Shown piece after piece: positions 8,896-17,854 of a DNA stretch of 64,000 bases. The stretch spans positions 1-64,000 of the forward strand of contig NZ_JAOTIS010000004.1 in the NCBI RefSeq assembly GCF_025628935.1, read 5' to 3'. The position numbers were made by a program, and so were the translations under genes. Under the pieces are notes generated by a model, which worked only from the letters and a program-made list of their open reading frames with translations, searched no databases and was not told the DNA's origin. How positions within the stretch are numbered: the stretch's first letter is position 1; each line of letters opens with the position of its first letter. The DNA is from Macrococcus capreoli (lineage in GTDB: Bacteria > Bacillota > Bacilli > Staphylococcales > Staphylococcaceae).

Positions 8896-8934
8896 CAAAA
8901 GAGGAAACCTGCTTGATGGAGGTTTCCTCTTTTG
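8896..8934. terminator. Bidirectional terminator
   Basis: A 15-bp perfect stem (8896-8910 with 8920-8934) with T- and A-rich ends lies between two converging genes. Confidence 0.8.
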
Positions 8935-8944
8935 ATTGTTAAAG

Positions 8945-9898
8945 CTAATTCACTATATAATCCGGTGCTTCGTTATTTAACTTTTTAAACACATTTTGTG
9001 TTACGATATCCGCCATCATATCACGCGCTTCAAAGGTTGCATTCCCGATATGCGGTGTAATCACGACATTGTCTAATTTTTTAAGCTTCTCATTAATTTC
9101 AGGTTCAAACTCAAATACATCTAAAGCTGCACCTTCAATGACTTTCGCTTCCAGTGCATCTGCCAGTGCTGCTTCATGCACGACCGGCCCACGTGATGCA
9201 TTAACAAGGTAAGCTGTTGGTTTCATCATTTCAATTTGCGCTTTATCAATCATATGTTTCATTGATGGATTGTAGCTCGCGTTAATTGTGATAAAGTCTG
9301 CCTGTTGTAGTAATGCCTCAAGTGTTACATACTTTGCACCAGTGTCAGCTTCACGGTCTTCATGACGATTAGGACCTGTATATAGAATATTCATATCGAA
9401 GCCTTTCGCACGTCTCGCAACTGCTTGACCGATTTCTCCTAAACCGATAATACCGATTGTCTTTCCTGATACTTCACGGCCACGGAAGAATAATGGTGCC
9501 CAGCCATTGAAGCCAGTTGTACGACATACTTTATCACCTTCAACGACGCGACGCGCTGCTGCTAGTAGTATTGCAAATGTAAGATCAGCCGTAGCGTTTG
9601 TTGATGCTTTCGGTGTGTTTGTCACATCGATATTTTTTGAGCGGGCATATTCACTGTCAATATTATTGAATCCAGCACCATAGTTAGCAATAATCTTTAA
9701 GTTGGGTGCAGCATCGATGACTTCTTTATCAACATTTGTAGATAGTAAGCTGATTAATGCATCTTTATCTTGGATACGTTGAATCAATTCATCTTTAGTG
9801 ATTAATGTTTCTCCTTCGAATACGTCGACAATTTCAAATTTTTCTTTTAAAAAAGCGAGTCCTTTTTCTGGTATTTCTCCAGCCACAAGTACCTTCAT
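8945..9898 (-). CDS. D-2-hydroxyacid dehydrogenase (NAD-dependent)
   Basis: The 317-residue protein has the Rossmann motif GLGEIGQAVARR near residue 150, the substrate-binding and catalytic Arg in NASRGPVV (about 235), the conserved Glu in FEFEPEINE and the catalytic His in TPHIGNAT (about 281). It belongs to the family of glyoxylate/hydroxypyruvate reductases, phosphoglycerate dehydrogenase and D-lactate-type enzymes. The short length without an ACT domain excludes a long-form SerA. The substrate cannot be fixed. A textbook AGGAGG site precedes the ATG at 9898, and it is divergent from cidC. Confidence 0.85.
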   Translation of the reverse strand: MKVLVAGEIPEKGLAFLKEKFEIVDVFEGETLITKDELIQRIQDKDALISLLSTNVDKEVIDAAPNLKIIANYGAGFNNIDSEYARSKNIDVTNTPKASTNATADLTFAILLAAARRVVEGDKVCRTTGFNGWAPLFFRGREVSGKTIGIIGLGEIGQAVARRAKGFDMNILYTGPNRHEDREADTGAKYVTLEALLQQADFITINASYNPSMKHMIDKAQIEMMKPTAYLVNASRGPVVHEAALADALEAKVIEGAALDVFEFEPEINEKLKKLDNVVITPHIGNATFEARDMMADIVTQNVFKKLNNEAPDYIVN

Positions 9899-10085
9899 AT
9901 TAATACCTCCTGCATGTTAGTTAATATTTTTATCATATCCATTTTATCAATAATCTTTTCGATTCGCACAGATTGTGTAATCTAAATGTATTAGTATTAT
10001 TTGAAATTGATTATGATTTTATTCTCAGGGTAGAGAGTAATGTATGAAATTATGAAATAATTATTTGAAGGGACAGTGAAAAATA

Positions 10086-11819
10086 ATGTCTAAAATTAAA
10101 GCAAGTCACGCACTAGTAAAAGCGCTTAGAAATTGGGAGATTGACCATGTCTATGGAATCCCCGGAGATACAATAGATACAGTAATTGATGCATTAAAAA
10201 CAGCTGAAGAAGAAATTAAATTCTATAATGTACGTCATGAAGAAGTGGCTTCGCTCGCTGCAACAAATTATACAAAATTAACCGGTAAGATTGCAGTTTC
10301 AATCGCAATCGGTGGTCCTGGTGCTATTCATTTATTAAATGGTATGTATGATGCCAAAATGGATAATGTTCCGCAACTCGTGCTCGTGGGTCAGGCCAAC
10401 ACCAATGTTTTAGGTACGAAATACTTTCAGGAATTAAACTTAACAGCAATGTTTGAAGATGTAGCAGTCTATAATAAGCAATTAGATCAAGCTGAAAACG
10501 TATATGAAGTCGTTAATGAAGCTATTCAAACAGCATACGACAAAAAAGGTGTTGCTGTGCTTTCTATTCCAGGTAATTTATTAAAAACCAAAATTGAAGA
10601 TAATACAACGACTGAGCCAGTTGTGTCACCAGCTCACACAACAGCAATTGACAACGCTCAAATAGTTGAAGCAATTAAGTTAATTGAACAAAGTGAGAAA
10701 CCGGTTGTGCTTGCTGGTACGGGTGTGAAGAATGCTAAAGATATTCTTGTGAAGTTTATTGAACATGCGAAATTACCCTCAATTGTTACTTTACCGGCTA
10801 AAGGATTAATTCCTGATACGCATCCTAATATGTTAGGTAACTTAGGTAAAATTGGTACGAAAGCAGCATTTGAAGCAAGTAAAGAAGCAGATTTATTAAT
10901 CATGATAGGGACAAACTTCCCTTATGTTGATTACTTACCTGATGAAGATGTGCCATGCATTCAGATAGATAATAATCCTGACAATATTGGATCACGACAT
11001 AAAGTAACAGTTCCGTTAATCGGTGATGCGAAAGAAATCTTAACTGGATTAAATGAGCAATTGCCTGCTGTCAAGGAGCGTCCATTCCTTGAAGCATGTA
11101 AAGAAAATATGGAACAGTGGAATAGTTGGTTAGATGAAGATAGAGAAAATAACAGTATACCATTACGTCCAGAGCGTATCATGGCTGAAATTGAGAAGAT
11201 TGCTGATGATGATGCTGTATTCTCTATTGACGTAGGAACTTCAACTGTTTGGGGTACACGTTATTTAAGATTAGATCATAATAACCGTTTCTTAACTTCT
11301 CCTTGGTTAGGAACAATGGGTTGTGCATTACCTGGCGCAATTGCTAGTAAAATCGCTTATCCAGATCGTGAAGCGATTGCAATTACTGGAGATGGTGCGA
11401 TGGCGATGGTAATGCAGGATTTCTCAACGGCTGTGTATCATAATCTTCCGATGATTGTTGTGGTATTAAATAATAAACAATTATCGTTTATTAAATACGA
11501 ACAACAAGCTGCCGGTGAATTAGAATATGCGATTGACTTTGGTGATATTGACTTTGCTAAGTTCGCCGAAAGTTGTGGTGGAGTAGGTATCACTGTTACT
11601 AAGCCTGAAGAACTTGCCGGTGCATTCAGACATGCAAAAGATGTTAAGAAACCTGTGATTATCAATGCGTATGTAGATCCAGATGCTGCACCACTCCCTG
11701 GACAAATCGTCTGGGATGAAGCATTAGGCTATGCGAAATTTGAATTACGCTCATTATTGGAAGAGAATAAATTAGAAAAAATGCCACCATTAAAAACAAT
11801 TATGAGACGTTTCTTCTAA
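10086..11819 (+). CDS. cidC: Pyruvate oxidase (pyruvate:menaquinone oxidoreductase)
   Basis: The 577-residue thiamine diphosphate enzyme has an N-terminal PYR domain with catalytic Glu in RHEEVASLAA (about 53), a central FAD-type domain and a C-terminal PP domain with the ThDP motif GDGAMAMVMQDF...NN (about 440-470). Length and sequence fit CidC of staphylococci, a membrane-associated enzyme that makes acetate and CO2 from pyruvate in overflow metabolism and promotes cell death by acidification. It is alone here, not behind cidAB, although the functionally linked lytSR-lrgAB lies 50 kb away in this window. It is monocistronic with a terminator at 11845. Confidence 0.88.
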   Translation: MSKIKASHALVKALRNWEIDHVYGIPGDTIDTVIDALKTAEEEIKFYNVRHEEVASLAATNYTKLTGKIAVSIAIGGPGAIHLLNGMYDAKMDNVPQLVLVGQANTNVLGTKYFQELNLTAMFEDVAVYNKQLDQAENVYEVVNEAIQTAYDKKGVAVLSIPGNLLKTKIEDNTTTEPVVSPAHTTAIDNAQIVEAIKLIEQSEKPVVLAGTGVKNAKDILVKFIEHAKLPSIVTLPAKGLIPDTHPNMLGNLGKIGTKAAFEASKEADLLIMIGTNFPYVDYLPDEDVPCIQIDNNPDNIGSRHKVTVPLIGDAKEILTGLNEQLPAVKERPFLEACKENMEQWNSWLDEDRENNSIPLRPERIMAEIEKIADDDAVFSIDVGTSTVWGTRYLRLDHNNRFLTSPWLGTMGCALPGAIASKIAYPDREAIAITGDGAMAMVMQDFSTAVYHNLPMIVVVLNNKQLSFIKYEQQAAGELEYAIDFGDIDFAKFAESCGGVGITVTKPEELAGAFRHAKDVKKPVIINAYVDPDAAPLPGQIVWDEALGYAKFELRSLLEENKLEKMPPLKTIMRRFF

Positions 11820-11844
11820 TAGAGAAAATAAAAGTTGTAAAATA

Positions 11845-11878
11845 GAGACAATCAACACAAGTTGGTTGTCTCATTTTT
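11845..11878 (+). terminator. Terminator of cidC
   Basis: A 12-bp stem with one G-U pair (11845-11856 with 11861-11872) is followed by a short T run. Confidence 0.8.
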
Positions 11879-11913
11879 GATTGTTGTAACGTCTATTTGA
11901 GGAGATTAATAAA

Positions 11914-12082
11914 ATGACCAAAGGAAAGTATACCGCCCTTATATGTTTATGGTACAGATAAAATATATGGTGCATCTGCCTATGAAGCGTATCAAATGTT
12001 ATTATATGAAAGATGGGAGCATGATAAAATAGCACCGAGATGTGGTATAAAATTATTAGTTAAGGAGATAATAAATGAATAA
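11914..12082 (+). pseudogene. Small frameshifted ORF of unknown function
   Basis: ATG at 11914 follows GAGGAG but hits a stop after 15 codons. If one base is removed from the CCC run at 11936-11938, the frame continues through YGTDKIYGASAYEAYQML and ends at TAA 12080-12082, giving a plausible 55-residue protein that overlaps the next gene's start by 8 bases. The amino-acid composition beyond the break looks coding. This is either a recent one-base insertion, a sequencing error or a phase-variable tract. No family is recognised. Confidence 0.45.
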
Positions 12083-12563
12083 AGAACAGATTATTAGAAA
12101 GCTCAATTTACAGCCACACCCTGAAGGTGGGTATTACTATGAAACATATAAATCATCTGAAACAACACACAATGGACGTTTGTTATATACGAGCATTTAT
12201 TTCTTACTGGAAGCGGGGAATATTTCGCACTTTCATAGAATTGATTCAGATGAGTTATGGTACTATCAAGGTGGCGACTCACTCACAGTACATATGATTC
12301 ATCCGAATGGTCAATATGAAGCTGTCAAACTAGGATTAGATGTAGAGAATGGTGAAGTCCCTCAATTTCTAGTACCAAAGAATACAATCTTCGCATCTAG
12401 CGTTGAAGATGAAAATGCCTGGAGTTTTGTTGGATGTATGGTTTCACCAGGATTTACGTTTGAAGGCTTTGAGTTATTTACAAAAGATGAATTAAAGAAA
12501 GAATACCCACATTTAGTGTCAGTTATTGATAAATATGCTTTAACGACAATTGAAAAAAGATAA
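12075..12563 (+). CDS. DUF985 cupin-like protein
   Basis: The 162-residue protein matches the cupin_5 (DUF985) pattern: LNLQPHPEGGYYYETYKS at the N-terminus, SIYFLL, the SHFHRIDSDELWYYQGG block with possible metal-binding His residues, and a C-terminal SPGFTFEGFELF. Family members have a cupin barrel; the reaction is unknown. AAGGAGATAATA precedes the ATG. A DoxX-like membrane gene follows 13 bases later, so the two form an operon. Confidence 0.8.
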   Translation: MNKEQIIRKLNLQPHPEGGYYYETYKSSETTHNGRLLYTSIYFLLEAGNISHFHRIDSDELWYYQGGDSLTVHMIHPNGQYEAVKLGLDVENGEVPQFLVPKNTIFASSVEDENAWSFVGCMVSPGFTFEGFELFTKDELKKEYPHLVSVIDKYALTTIEKR

Positions 12564-12576
12564 AGGAGATAATGTT

Positions 12577-12930
12577 ATGAAGACGATAGCGCGTGTATTA
12601 CTTGGATTAGGATTTGCGACTGCGGGTGTGTTACATTTCACGAGAGAACCAAATTTCAGAAAGATTGTACCTCATTATTTGCCGTTTAAAAAAGAAATTG
12701 TTTATATTTCCGGGGTAATGGAGATAGTGATGGGGATATATTTAGTATTTAAGAAACCGAGTGATCGTGTAAAGCAATTAATTAATCTTTTCTTGCTGGG
12801 TGTATTTCCTGCGAATATTTACATGGCAAGAAAAGAACTGCCGTTAGGGGATAAACAGTTACGTAAGTCAGTGCTCTATGGCAGATTACCATTACAGTTT
12901 GTTTTAATGAAAATGATTAAGTCATTATAA
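12577..12930 (+). CDS. DoxX-like four-helix membrane protein
   Basis: The 117-residue protein has about four hydrophobic helices and the DoxX-like start ARVLLGLGFATAGVLHFTREPNFRKIVPHYLPF. Homologues are annotated as DoxX family or YkgB-like membrane proteins; no reaction is established. ATG at 12577 is chosen for the AAAGGAGAT site that overlaps the stop codon of the cupin gene. It is followed by a bidirectional terminator. Confidence 0.75.
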   Translation: MKTIARVLLGLGFATAGVLHFTREPNFRKIVPHYLPFKKEIVYISGVMEIVMGIYLVFKKPSDRVKQLINLFLLGVFPANIYMARKELPLGDKQLRKSVLYGRLPLQFVLMKMIKSL

Positions 12931-12940
12931 CAGATAACTG

Positions 12941-12980
12941 AAAAAGCTAAAGGATGAAAATGCTCATCCTTTAGCTTTTT
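12941..12980. terminator. Bidirectional terminator
   Basis: A 17-bp perfect stem (12941-12957 with 12964-12980) with A and T tracts at either end lies between converging genes. Confidence 0.88.
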
Positions 12981-14281
12981 TAAATTGCATATTTCTTTTT
13001 CGTAAGCAGAAGTATAATCTCAATCAGTGCAATGATAATGAGTGATACACCAAATAACGGCATTAATATACCCATCATAATTAAGAGCGCTGCAAAGAAC
13101 CAAGTATATTTCATATAAGGTTGTGCTTTTGGAGTTGATAGTTTCCCTTTTTGTTTACGCATGAAGTAAATTTTAATACCAAAGAAAGTTAAGACTAATA
13201 ATCCGACAAGGAATAATAAGTTAACAATCTTATTCGCTAATCCAAATAGATTCCCTTCATGTAAAGGAATACCCACTGCGATGAATTTCGCTAATGGTCC
13301 ATAATCATTAAAGTCATAAATTGCGAGCTTCATACCTGAATACTGATCTAAATGAATCGTACGTTCTTCAAGCGGATTTGCATCTAATCCAGTTACTCCA
13401 GTACCAGCTGCTTTCGATAATACATATGTCCCTTTGTCATCCATTGGTACTGTAATACTATATGGCTTCTTAAATCCTTCTTCTTTCGCAATTTCATTAA
13501 TCTTTGTAATCGGTAAACGATTGCCTTCATGTGATTTAGAATCAGTATGTTCACCACGCGTTGCCCACGCAATTTCATTGTTTGACACAGGCGGTGTTTT
13601 GACTGATTCAGGATAACCAACTAAAGCATTATTCACAGCGAAGTTATAAATCTTATCACCCATAAATCCTGACCAAGGTAATCCTGTTAACACGATGAGA
13701 AGTAGTGGAATACTTAATAGTGTTCCAAGTACAGCGTGAAATTTCGCTTGATTCTTACGTTTAATCTTTGATGCACTGTTCGTTATGTATTTACGGAAGA
13801 ATGTCATAAATAGACCGGTAATAATTAAAAAGATTGTCCAGCAAGCAGCAAGCTCAACTAAATAGTTGATAAACGTATTGCCAGTTAAAAGATTAGAATG
13901 TAGTTCACGTGAGAAATTTGAAAATAACTTTGAAGGTTCAATTTCGCCTTTCACTTGATTATGATGATCTAAATAAACGACTTTTGACGCATCGTTAGGT
14001 CCCATAATTGAAACGCGCGTGTTGTAATCGCCTTTTAAGAAACTAATCTTCATAACATGGTAACCTGGATGTTTTTTTAGAATATCATCAATACCGTTAT
14101 TTAAAGATTGTTCAGGCTTGTTTGTTTGCTCGAATAATAAATCGTGATTCATTTTGTTTTCAACTTCAGGATAGAATAAATACATAATACCTGAAATGCT
14201 TAAAGTGATGAGTAATGGTGTAATGAATATCGCGGCGTAAAAATGCCATCTCCAAAATACATTATTAAAATACTTTTTCAC
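12980..14281 (-). CDS. PepSY-domain membrane protein (PepSY-TM family)
   Basis: The about 433-residue protein has one N-terminal helix after a basic start (FWRWHFYAAIFITPLLITLSISG), extracytoplasmic PepSY-type segments, and three or four further helices (about residues 135-160, 185-210, 345-370 and 390-430). This is the PepSY-associated TM plan, related to iron-regulated and siderophore-reductase proteins of the FhuF/FpuD type. Substrate and redox role are unknown. The GTG at 14281 after GGGGGA fits better than the TTG at 14305. I could not identify a convincing Fur box in the upstream 300 bases. Confidence 0.75.
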   Translation of the reverse strand: MKKYFNNVFWRWHFYAAIFITPLLITLSISGIMYLFYPEVENKMNHDLLFEQTNKPEQSLNNGIDDILKKHPGYHVMKISFLKGDYNTRVSIMGPNDASKVVYLDHHNQVKGEIEPSKLFSNFSRELHSNLLTGNTFINYLVELAACWTIFLIITGLFMTFFRKYITNSASKIKRKNQAKFHAVLGTLLSIPLLLIVLTGLPWSGFMGDKIYNFAVNNALVGYPESVKTPPVSNNEIAWATRGEHTDSKSHEGNRLPITKINEIAKEEGFKKPYSITVPMDDKGTYVLSKAAGTGVTGLDANPLEERTIHLDQYSGMKLAIYDFNDYGPLAKFIAVGIPLHEGNLFGLANKIVNLLFLVGLLVLTFFGIKIYFMRKQKGKLSTPKAQPYMKYTWFFAALLIMMGILMPLFGVSLIIIALIEIILLLTKKKYAI

Positions 14282-14630
14282 AAACTTTCCCCCATTAATT
14301 CGCAAGATGTAATAAATGATAGCATAGAAAATTTGTGAATTAGTGGATAATTTGTGAAAAATATAGGTCAGAAATATGAAAATTTTGTGTATATATATGG
14401 TTATATTGAGTAATATATGAATCTAAATTTGGAATGGCATTCCTGTTATTTAACGAAAATGTTATATATATTAAATGTTATATCGCTGAACATCTTCGAG
14501 TATATAATCGTAAAGCATTTAAATGAATACTTACCTTTACTTTACATCTAAATTGGAATATGAGAAAATACTATCAATAAAAAATATTATCTAGTCTTAG
14601 TACTAGGTTATAATTTAGAGAGGTATTAAA
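14282..14630. other. Divergent AT-rich intergenic region
   Basis: About 350 bases separate the PepSY gene from ptb. It holds two TTTGTGAA repeats (about 14332 and 14350), a short palindrome GGAATGGCATTCC at 14431-14443, a CTAGT...ACTAG inverted repeat at 14591-14606 and a -10 box TATAAT at 14609-14614 for ptb. No ORF is convincing. Confidence 0.5.
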
Positions 14631-15458
14631 ATGATTAAAATTGCAATTCCAGGTGGATCTCGTCCTGAAATACTCGAAGTCGTTACTAAAGCGAAACAAT
14701 TATATAAAGATGTCGTATCTTTCTTTGTCTTTGATACGAAAGAAAATATCGGTAATTCTGATGTATGGATATACGAACAATGTGAAACTGATGAACATAG
14801 TGTAAAGCAAGCTGTAACAATGGCAGCGAGAGGTGAAGCGCAAGTATTAATGAAAGGCATTGTTGAAACGCGCACCGTATTAAAAGAGGTGCTTCAAAAA
14901 GAACATAATCTACGTGGACAATCTGTATTATCTCACGTCGCATTGGTTAATTTACCGGGAAATAAGCCGTTATTACTGACAGATGCAGCAATGAATATAA
15001 ATCCAAATACTGAGCAATTGAAACAAATTACGAACAATGCAATCGATGTTTGTCATCGTATCGGTATTGAATGTCCTAAAGTAGCATTGCTCAGCTCAGC
15101 AGAATCGTATAATCCTAAAATGCCTTCATCAGTATTAGCGCATGATGTAGCTAAACTGTATGAAGGGAATAATGATGCAATTGTAGTGGGTCCGATTTCA
15201 TTAGATTTAGCTATTTCAAAAGAGGCAGTGAACCACAAAGGGTATATTAGTGCTGTTGCAGGTGAAGCGGATGTATTGGTTGTTCCTTCAATTGATGTTG
15301 GCAATGTATTGTATAAATCATTTGCAGTCATTGGCAAAGCGGTTATTGGTGGAACAATTGTCGGTGCAAAAGTACCGATTGTGTTAACGTCCAGAAGTGA
15401 TTCTACTGAAAGTAAATTGTATGCATTAGAATTTGCATTACAACAAGTGAGGGGTTAA
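14631..15458 (+). CDS. ptb: Phosphate butyryltransferase (phosphotransbutyrylase)
   Basis: The 275-residue protein matches the phosphate acetyl/butyryltransferase family, with the conserved MKGIVETRTVLKEVLQ segment, the TDAAMNINP motif near residue 118 and the GPISLDLAIS segment. It converts butyryl-CoA or branched acyl-CoA and phosphate to the acyl phosphate. Its stop overlaps the start of the butyrate kinase gene (TAATG), so the two are translationally coupled. In many Firmicutes the pair sits with bkd genes for branched-chain keto acid breakdown; here it stands alone. Confidence 0.88.
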   Translation: MIKIAIPGGSRPEILEVVTKAKQLYKDVVSFFVFDTKENIGNSDVWIYEQCETDEHSVKQAVTMAARGEAQVLMKGIVETRTVLKEVLQKEHNLRGQSVLSHVALVNLPGNKPLLLTDAAMNINPNTEQLKQITNNAIDVCHRIGIECPKVALLSSAESYNPKMPSSVLAHDVAKLYEGNNDAIVVGPISLDLAISKEAVNHKGYISAVAGEADVLVVPSIDVGNVLYKSFAVIGKAVIGGTIVGAKVPIVLTSRSDSTESKLYALEFALQQVRG

Positions 15459-16534
15459 TGATGGATGGTAAATATATATTAGTTATTAATCCAGGATCAA
15501 CGTCTAGTAAAGTGGCTTTATATTGTAGTAATCAATGTGTAGATGAAAGTATCTTTAGGTACACTGTAGATGAAATTGCACAATATGACACAGTAATGGA
15601 TCAAATTGAATTAAGAGCAACACGATTAAGAGACTTTCTGGCATTTAATCAAATTTATCCTGGTGATTTAGCAGCTGTCGTGGCTCGTGGTGGATTAATG
15701 AAATCTATAATCGGCGGTACGTATATTGTTAATGATGCAATGATAAATGATTTACGTTCAGGAAAGTATGGTATGCACGCTTCTAATTTAGGCGCAATTA
15801 TTGCAAATGATATTGCTAAGGAATATGGTGTTAAAGCGTATACTGTAGATCCTGTGGTTGTAGATGAGTTTTCGGATATTGCGAGAATTAGTGGATATCA
15901 AGGTATTGAGCGCCGAAGTGTATTTCATGCATTGAACCAAAAAGCAGTTGCTAGAAAAGTATTGCAGGCAGAAGGTAAAGATTATTGTGCGTCGAATGTC
16001 ATTGTGACACATATCGGGGGTGGTATTTCTATTGGTGCACATAAGGCAGGACGCGTTATTGATTGTGTTAATGCATTTGACGGTGAAGGTCCGTATTCAC
16101 CTGAAAGAACAGGTGGATTACCGTTAATTGATTTTGCGAAGTTGATTATTAACGAGCAGTTAAATATTGCACAAGTGAAATCTATACTTGCCGGAGAAGG
16201 TGGTATGAAGTCGTATTTAGGTGAAATAGATATTAAGACGATTGAACAGAAAGCTTTAAATGGAGAAGCAGAATCGAAAAAGTATTTCGATGGTATGTGC
16301 TATCAAATCTCAAAAAGCATTGCAGAAATGGCGGCCGTGCTAAAAGGTAATGTGGATTATATTATATTAACGGGTGGAGTAAGCCATTCGAAATATGTAA
16401 CAGATTTTATTAAATCGCATGTGGATTGGATCGCCGAAGTTAAAGTAATGGCAGGAGAAGAAGAATTACAAGCATTATACGAAGGTGTCATGCGCGTATT
16501 GAAAGCCGAAGAACAAGCCAAAATATATATGTAA
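15458..16534 (+). CDS. buk: Butyrate kinase
   Basis: The 358-residue ASKHA-fold kinase begins with the phosphate-1 loop ILVINPGSTSSKVAL and has the HIGGGISIGAH motif (about residue 188) and YIILTGGVSHS (about 305). It makes ATP from butyryl or branched-chain acyl phosphate produced by Ptb. Starts at 15458 or the next ATG at 15461 are both possible; the first overlaps the ptb stop by one base. The operon appears to end here; about 100 bases of very AT-rich sequence follow. Confidence 0.9.
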   Translation: MMDGKYILVINPGSTSSKVALYCSNQCVDESIFRYTVDEIAQYDTVMDQIELRATRLRDFLAFNQIYPGDLAAVVARGGLMKSIIGGTYIVNDAMINDLRSGKYGMHASNLGAIIANDIAKEYGVKAYTVDPVVVDEFSDIARISGYQGIERRSVFHALNQKAVARKVLQAEGKDYCASNVIVTHIGGGISIGAHKAGRVIDCVNAFDGEGPYSPERTGGLPLIDFAKLIINEQLNIAQVKSILAGEGGMKSYLGEIDIKTIEQKALNGEAESKKYFDGMCYQISKSIAEMAAVLKGNVDYIILTGGVSHSKYVTDFIKSHVDWIAEVKVMAGEEELQALYEGVMRVLKAEEQAKIYM

Positions 16535-16641
16535 CATTTTATGTTTTGTGAACTATAAAAATTATCGATAAATAATTATTGAGTTATATTTAAATAATAT
16601 ATATACAAATATAATAATATATATAAATTTTGGAAATGTTG

Positions 16642-16670
16642 TTGACAAACTATTAACAATTTATCATAAT
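16642..16670 (+). promoter_or_regulatory. Strong sigma-A promoter of the S-box operon
   Basis: TTGACA (16642-16647) and CATAAT (16665-16670) are 17 bases apart and lie about 25 bases upstream of the SAM riboswitch. Confidence 0.7.
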
Positions 16671-16694
16671 ATTAATCAATTAAATAAATATTTT

Positions 16695-16850
16695 CTTATC
16701 CAGAGAGGTGGAGGGACAGGCCCAATGAAACCTCGGCAACAGAACCCTTTAGGGAAACTGTGCCAATTCCTGCAACATACGTTGTAAAGATGAGACAAAC
16801 TTAAGGTGAATTCCTGTAGACTTGCTCTTGTCTACAGGAATTTTTTTATT
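16695..16850 (+). promoter_or_regulatory. SAM-I (S-box) riboswitch with terminator
   Basis: The conserved S-box blocks are all visible: CTTATCCAGAG, GGTGGAGGGA, GGCCCAATGAAACC, CGGCAAC, TGCCAATTCCTGCA and the closing GATGAG. They are followed by a 13-bp perfect terminator stem (16809-16821 with 16830-16842) and a T run. High SAM should favour the aptamer and terminate transcription of the peptide transporter operon downstream. Confidence 0.95.
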
Positions 16851-16930
16851 TATTTAATTGCAGAATAGTTAGTGTTAGAAAGCTAGTTAATAAAAAAAGC
16901 GTTGAATTTAGAATGTTACAGGAGGGACAA

Positions 16931-17854
16931 ATGGTAGTTTTACAAAAAGCATTAAGACTCGTTATCACATTATGGTTAATCGTTACAATCACCTTTATTA
17001 TTATGCATGCTATTCCTGGTGATCCGTTTTCAAATGATTCGAAAGCTATATCAGAAGAACAATTAAATAATATGAAAGCAAGATATCATTTGGATCAACC
17101 TGTATTGGAGCAATACTTTATTTATTTGAAGAATATTGCTGTTTTTGATTTAGGTCCGTCTATTCGAAATGATAATCAAGACGTGAATGACATGATTGCT
17201 GCAGGTTTTTATCCATCTGCATTACTTGGCTTTCAGTCGATCATTATTGCATTAATCGGTGGTATTTTCTTAGGAACAATTGCCGCCATTTATAAACATA
17301 GAACAGTAGATTTTATCGCCTTGATATTAGCGATACTAGGTATATCCGTGCCAAGCTTTATCATGGCACCGTTATTAATTAAATATTTTGGTGTCGAACT
17401 GCAATGGTTTCCGATTGCAAATTTCGATTCATGGCAACACTCTATTCTACCTAGTATTGCATTAGCAACAGGGCCACTAGCTATCATTACAAGGTATGTT
17501 AGAAGTAATATGATTGAGGTATTGAATTCGAATTACATCAGAACTGCTAAAGCAAAAGGCCTTCCGTATACATACATTATTAGGACGCACGCGATTAAGA
17601 ATACACTTTTACCGGTTGTTACTTTCCTTGGGCCGCTATTTGCATCAGTTGTAACAGGTACTTTCGTCATTGAGAAAGTATTTGCAATTCCAGGCATCGG
17701 TAAATACTTTGTCGAAAGTATATTTAACAGAGACTATCCCGTTATTATGGGGACAACAATATTCTACAGTTTCGTCTTATTAATCATGATATTTCTAGTA
17801 GATATTTGTTATCGATTGATAGACCCAAGAATTAAACTGAGAAAGGAGCAGTAA
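16931..17854 (+). CDS. Peptide ABC transporter permease, OppB/DppB type
   Basis: The 307-residue permease has six hydrophobic segments, the conserved HAIPGDPF near the N-terminus and the EAA-type cytoplasmic loop (YIRTAKAKGLPYTYIIRTHAIKN). It is the first gene after the SAM riboswitch. ATG at 16931 follows AGGAGGGA, whereas the upstream ATG at 16913 would lie 5' of that site. It is contiguous with the OppC-type gene. Because of the S-box, methionine-containing peptides or a methionine precursor are the likely cargo, which is inference. Confidence 0.85.
   Translation: MVVLQKALRLVITLWLIVTITFIIMHAIPGDPFSNDSKAISEEQLNNMKARYHLDQPVLEQYFIYLKNIAVFDLGPSIRNDNQDVNDMIAAGFYPSALLGFQSIIIALIGGIFLGTIAAIYKHRTVDFIALILAILGISVPSFIMAPLLIKYFGVELQWFPIANFDSWQHSILPSIALATGPLAIITRYVRSNMIEVLNSNYIRTAKAKGLPYTYIIRTHAIKNTLLPVVTFLGPLFASVVTGTFVIEKVFAIPGIGKYFVESIFNRDYPVIMGTTIFYSFVLLIMIFLVDICYRLIDPRIKLRKEQ

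Noticed and set aside
14306-14630. Fur box for the PepSY gene
   Set aside because: No stretch comes close to the 19-base GATAATGATAATCATTATC pattern.
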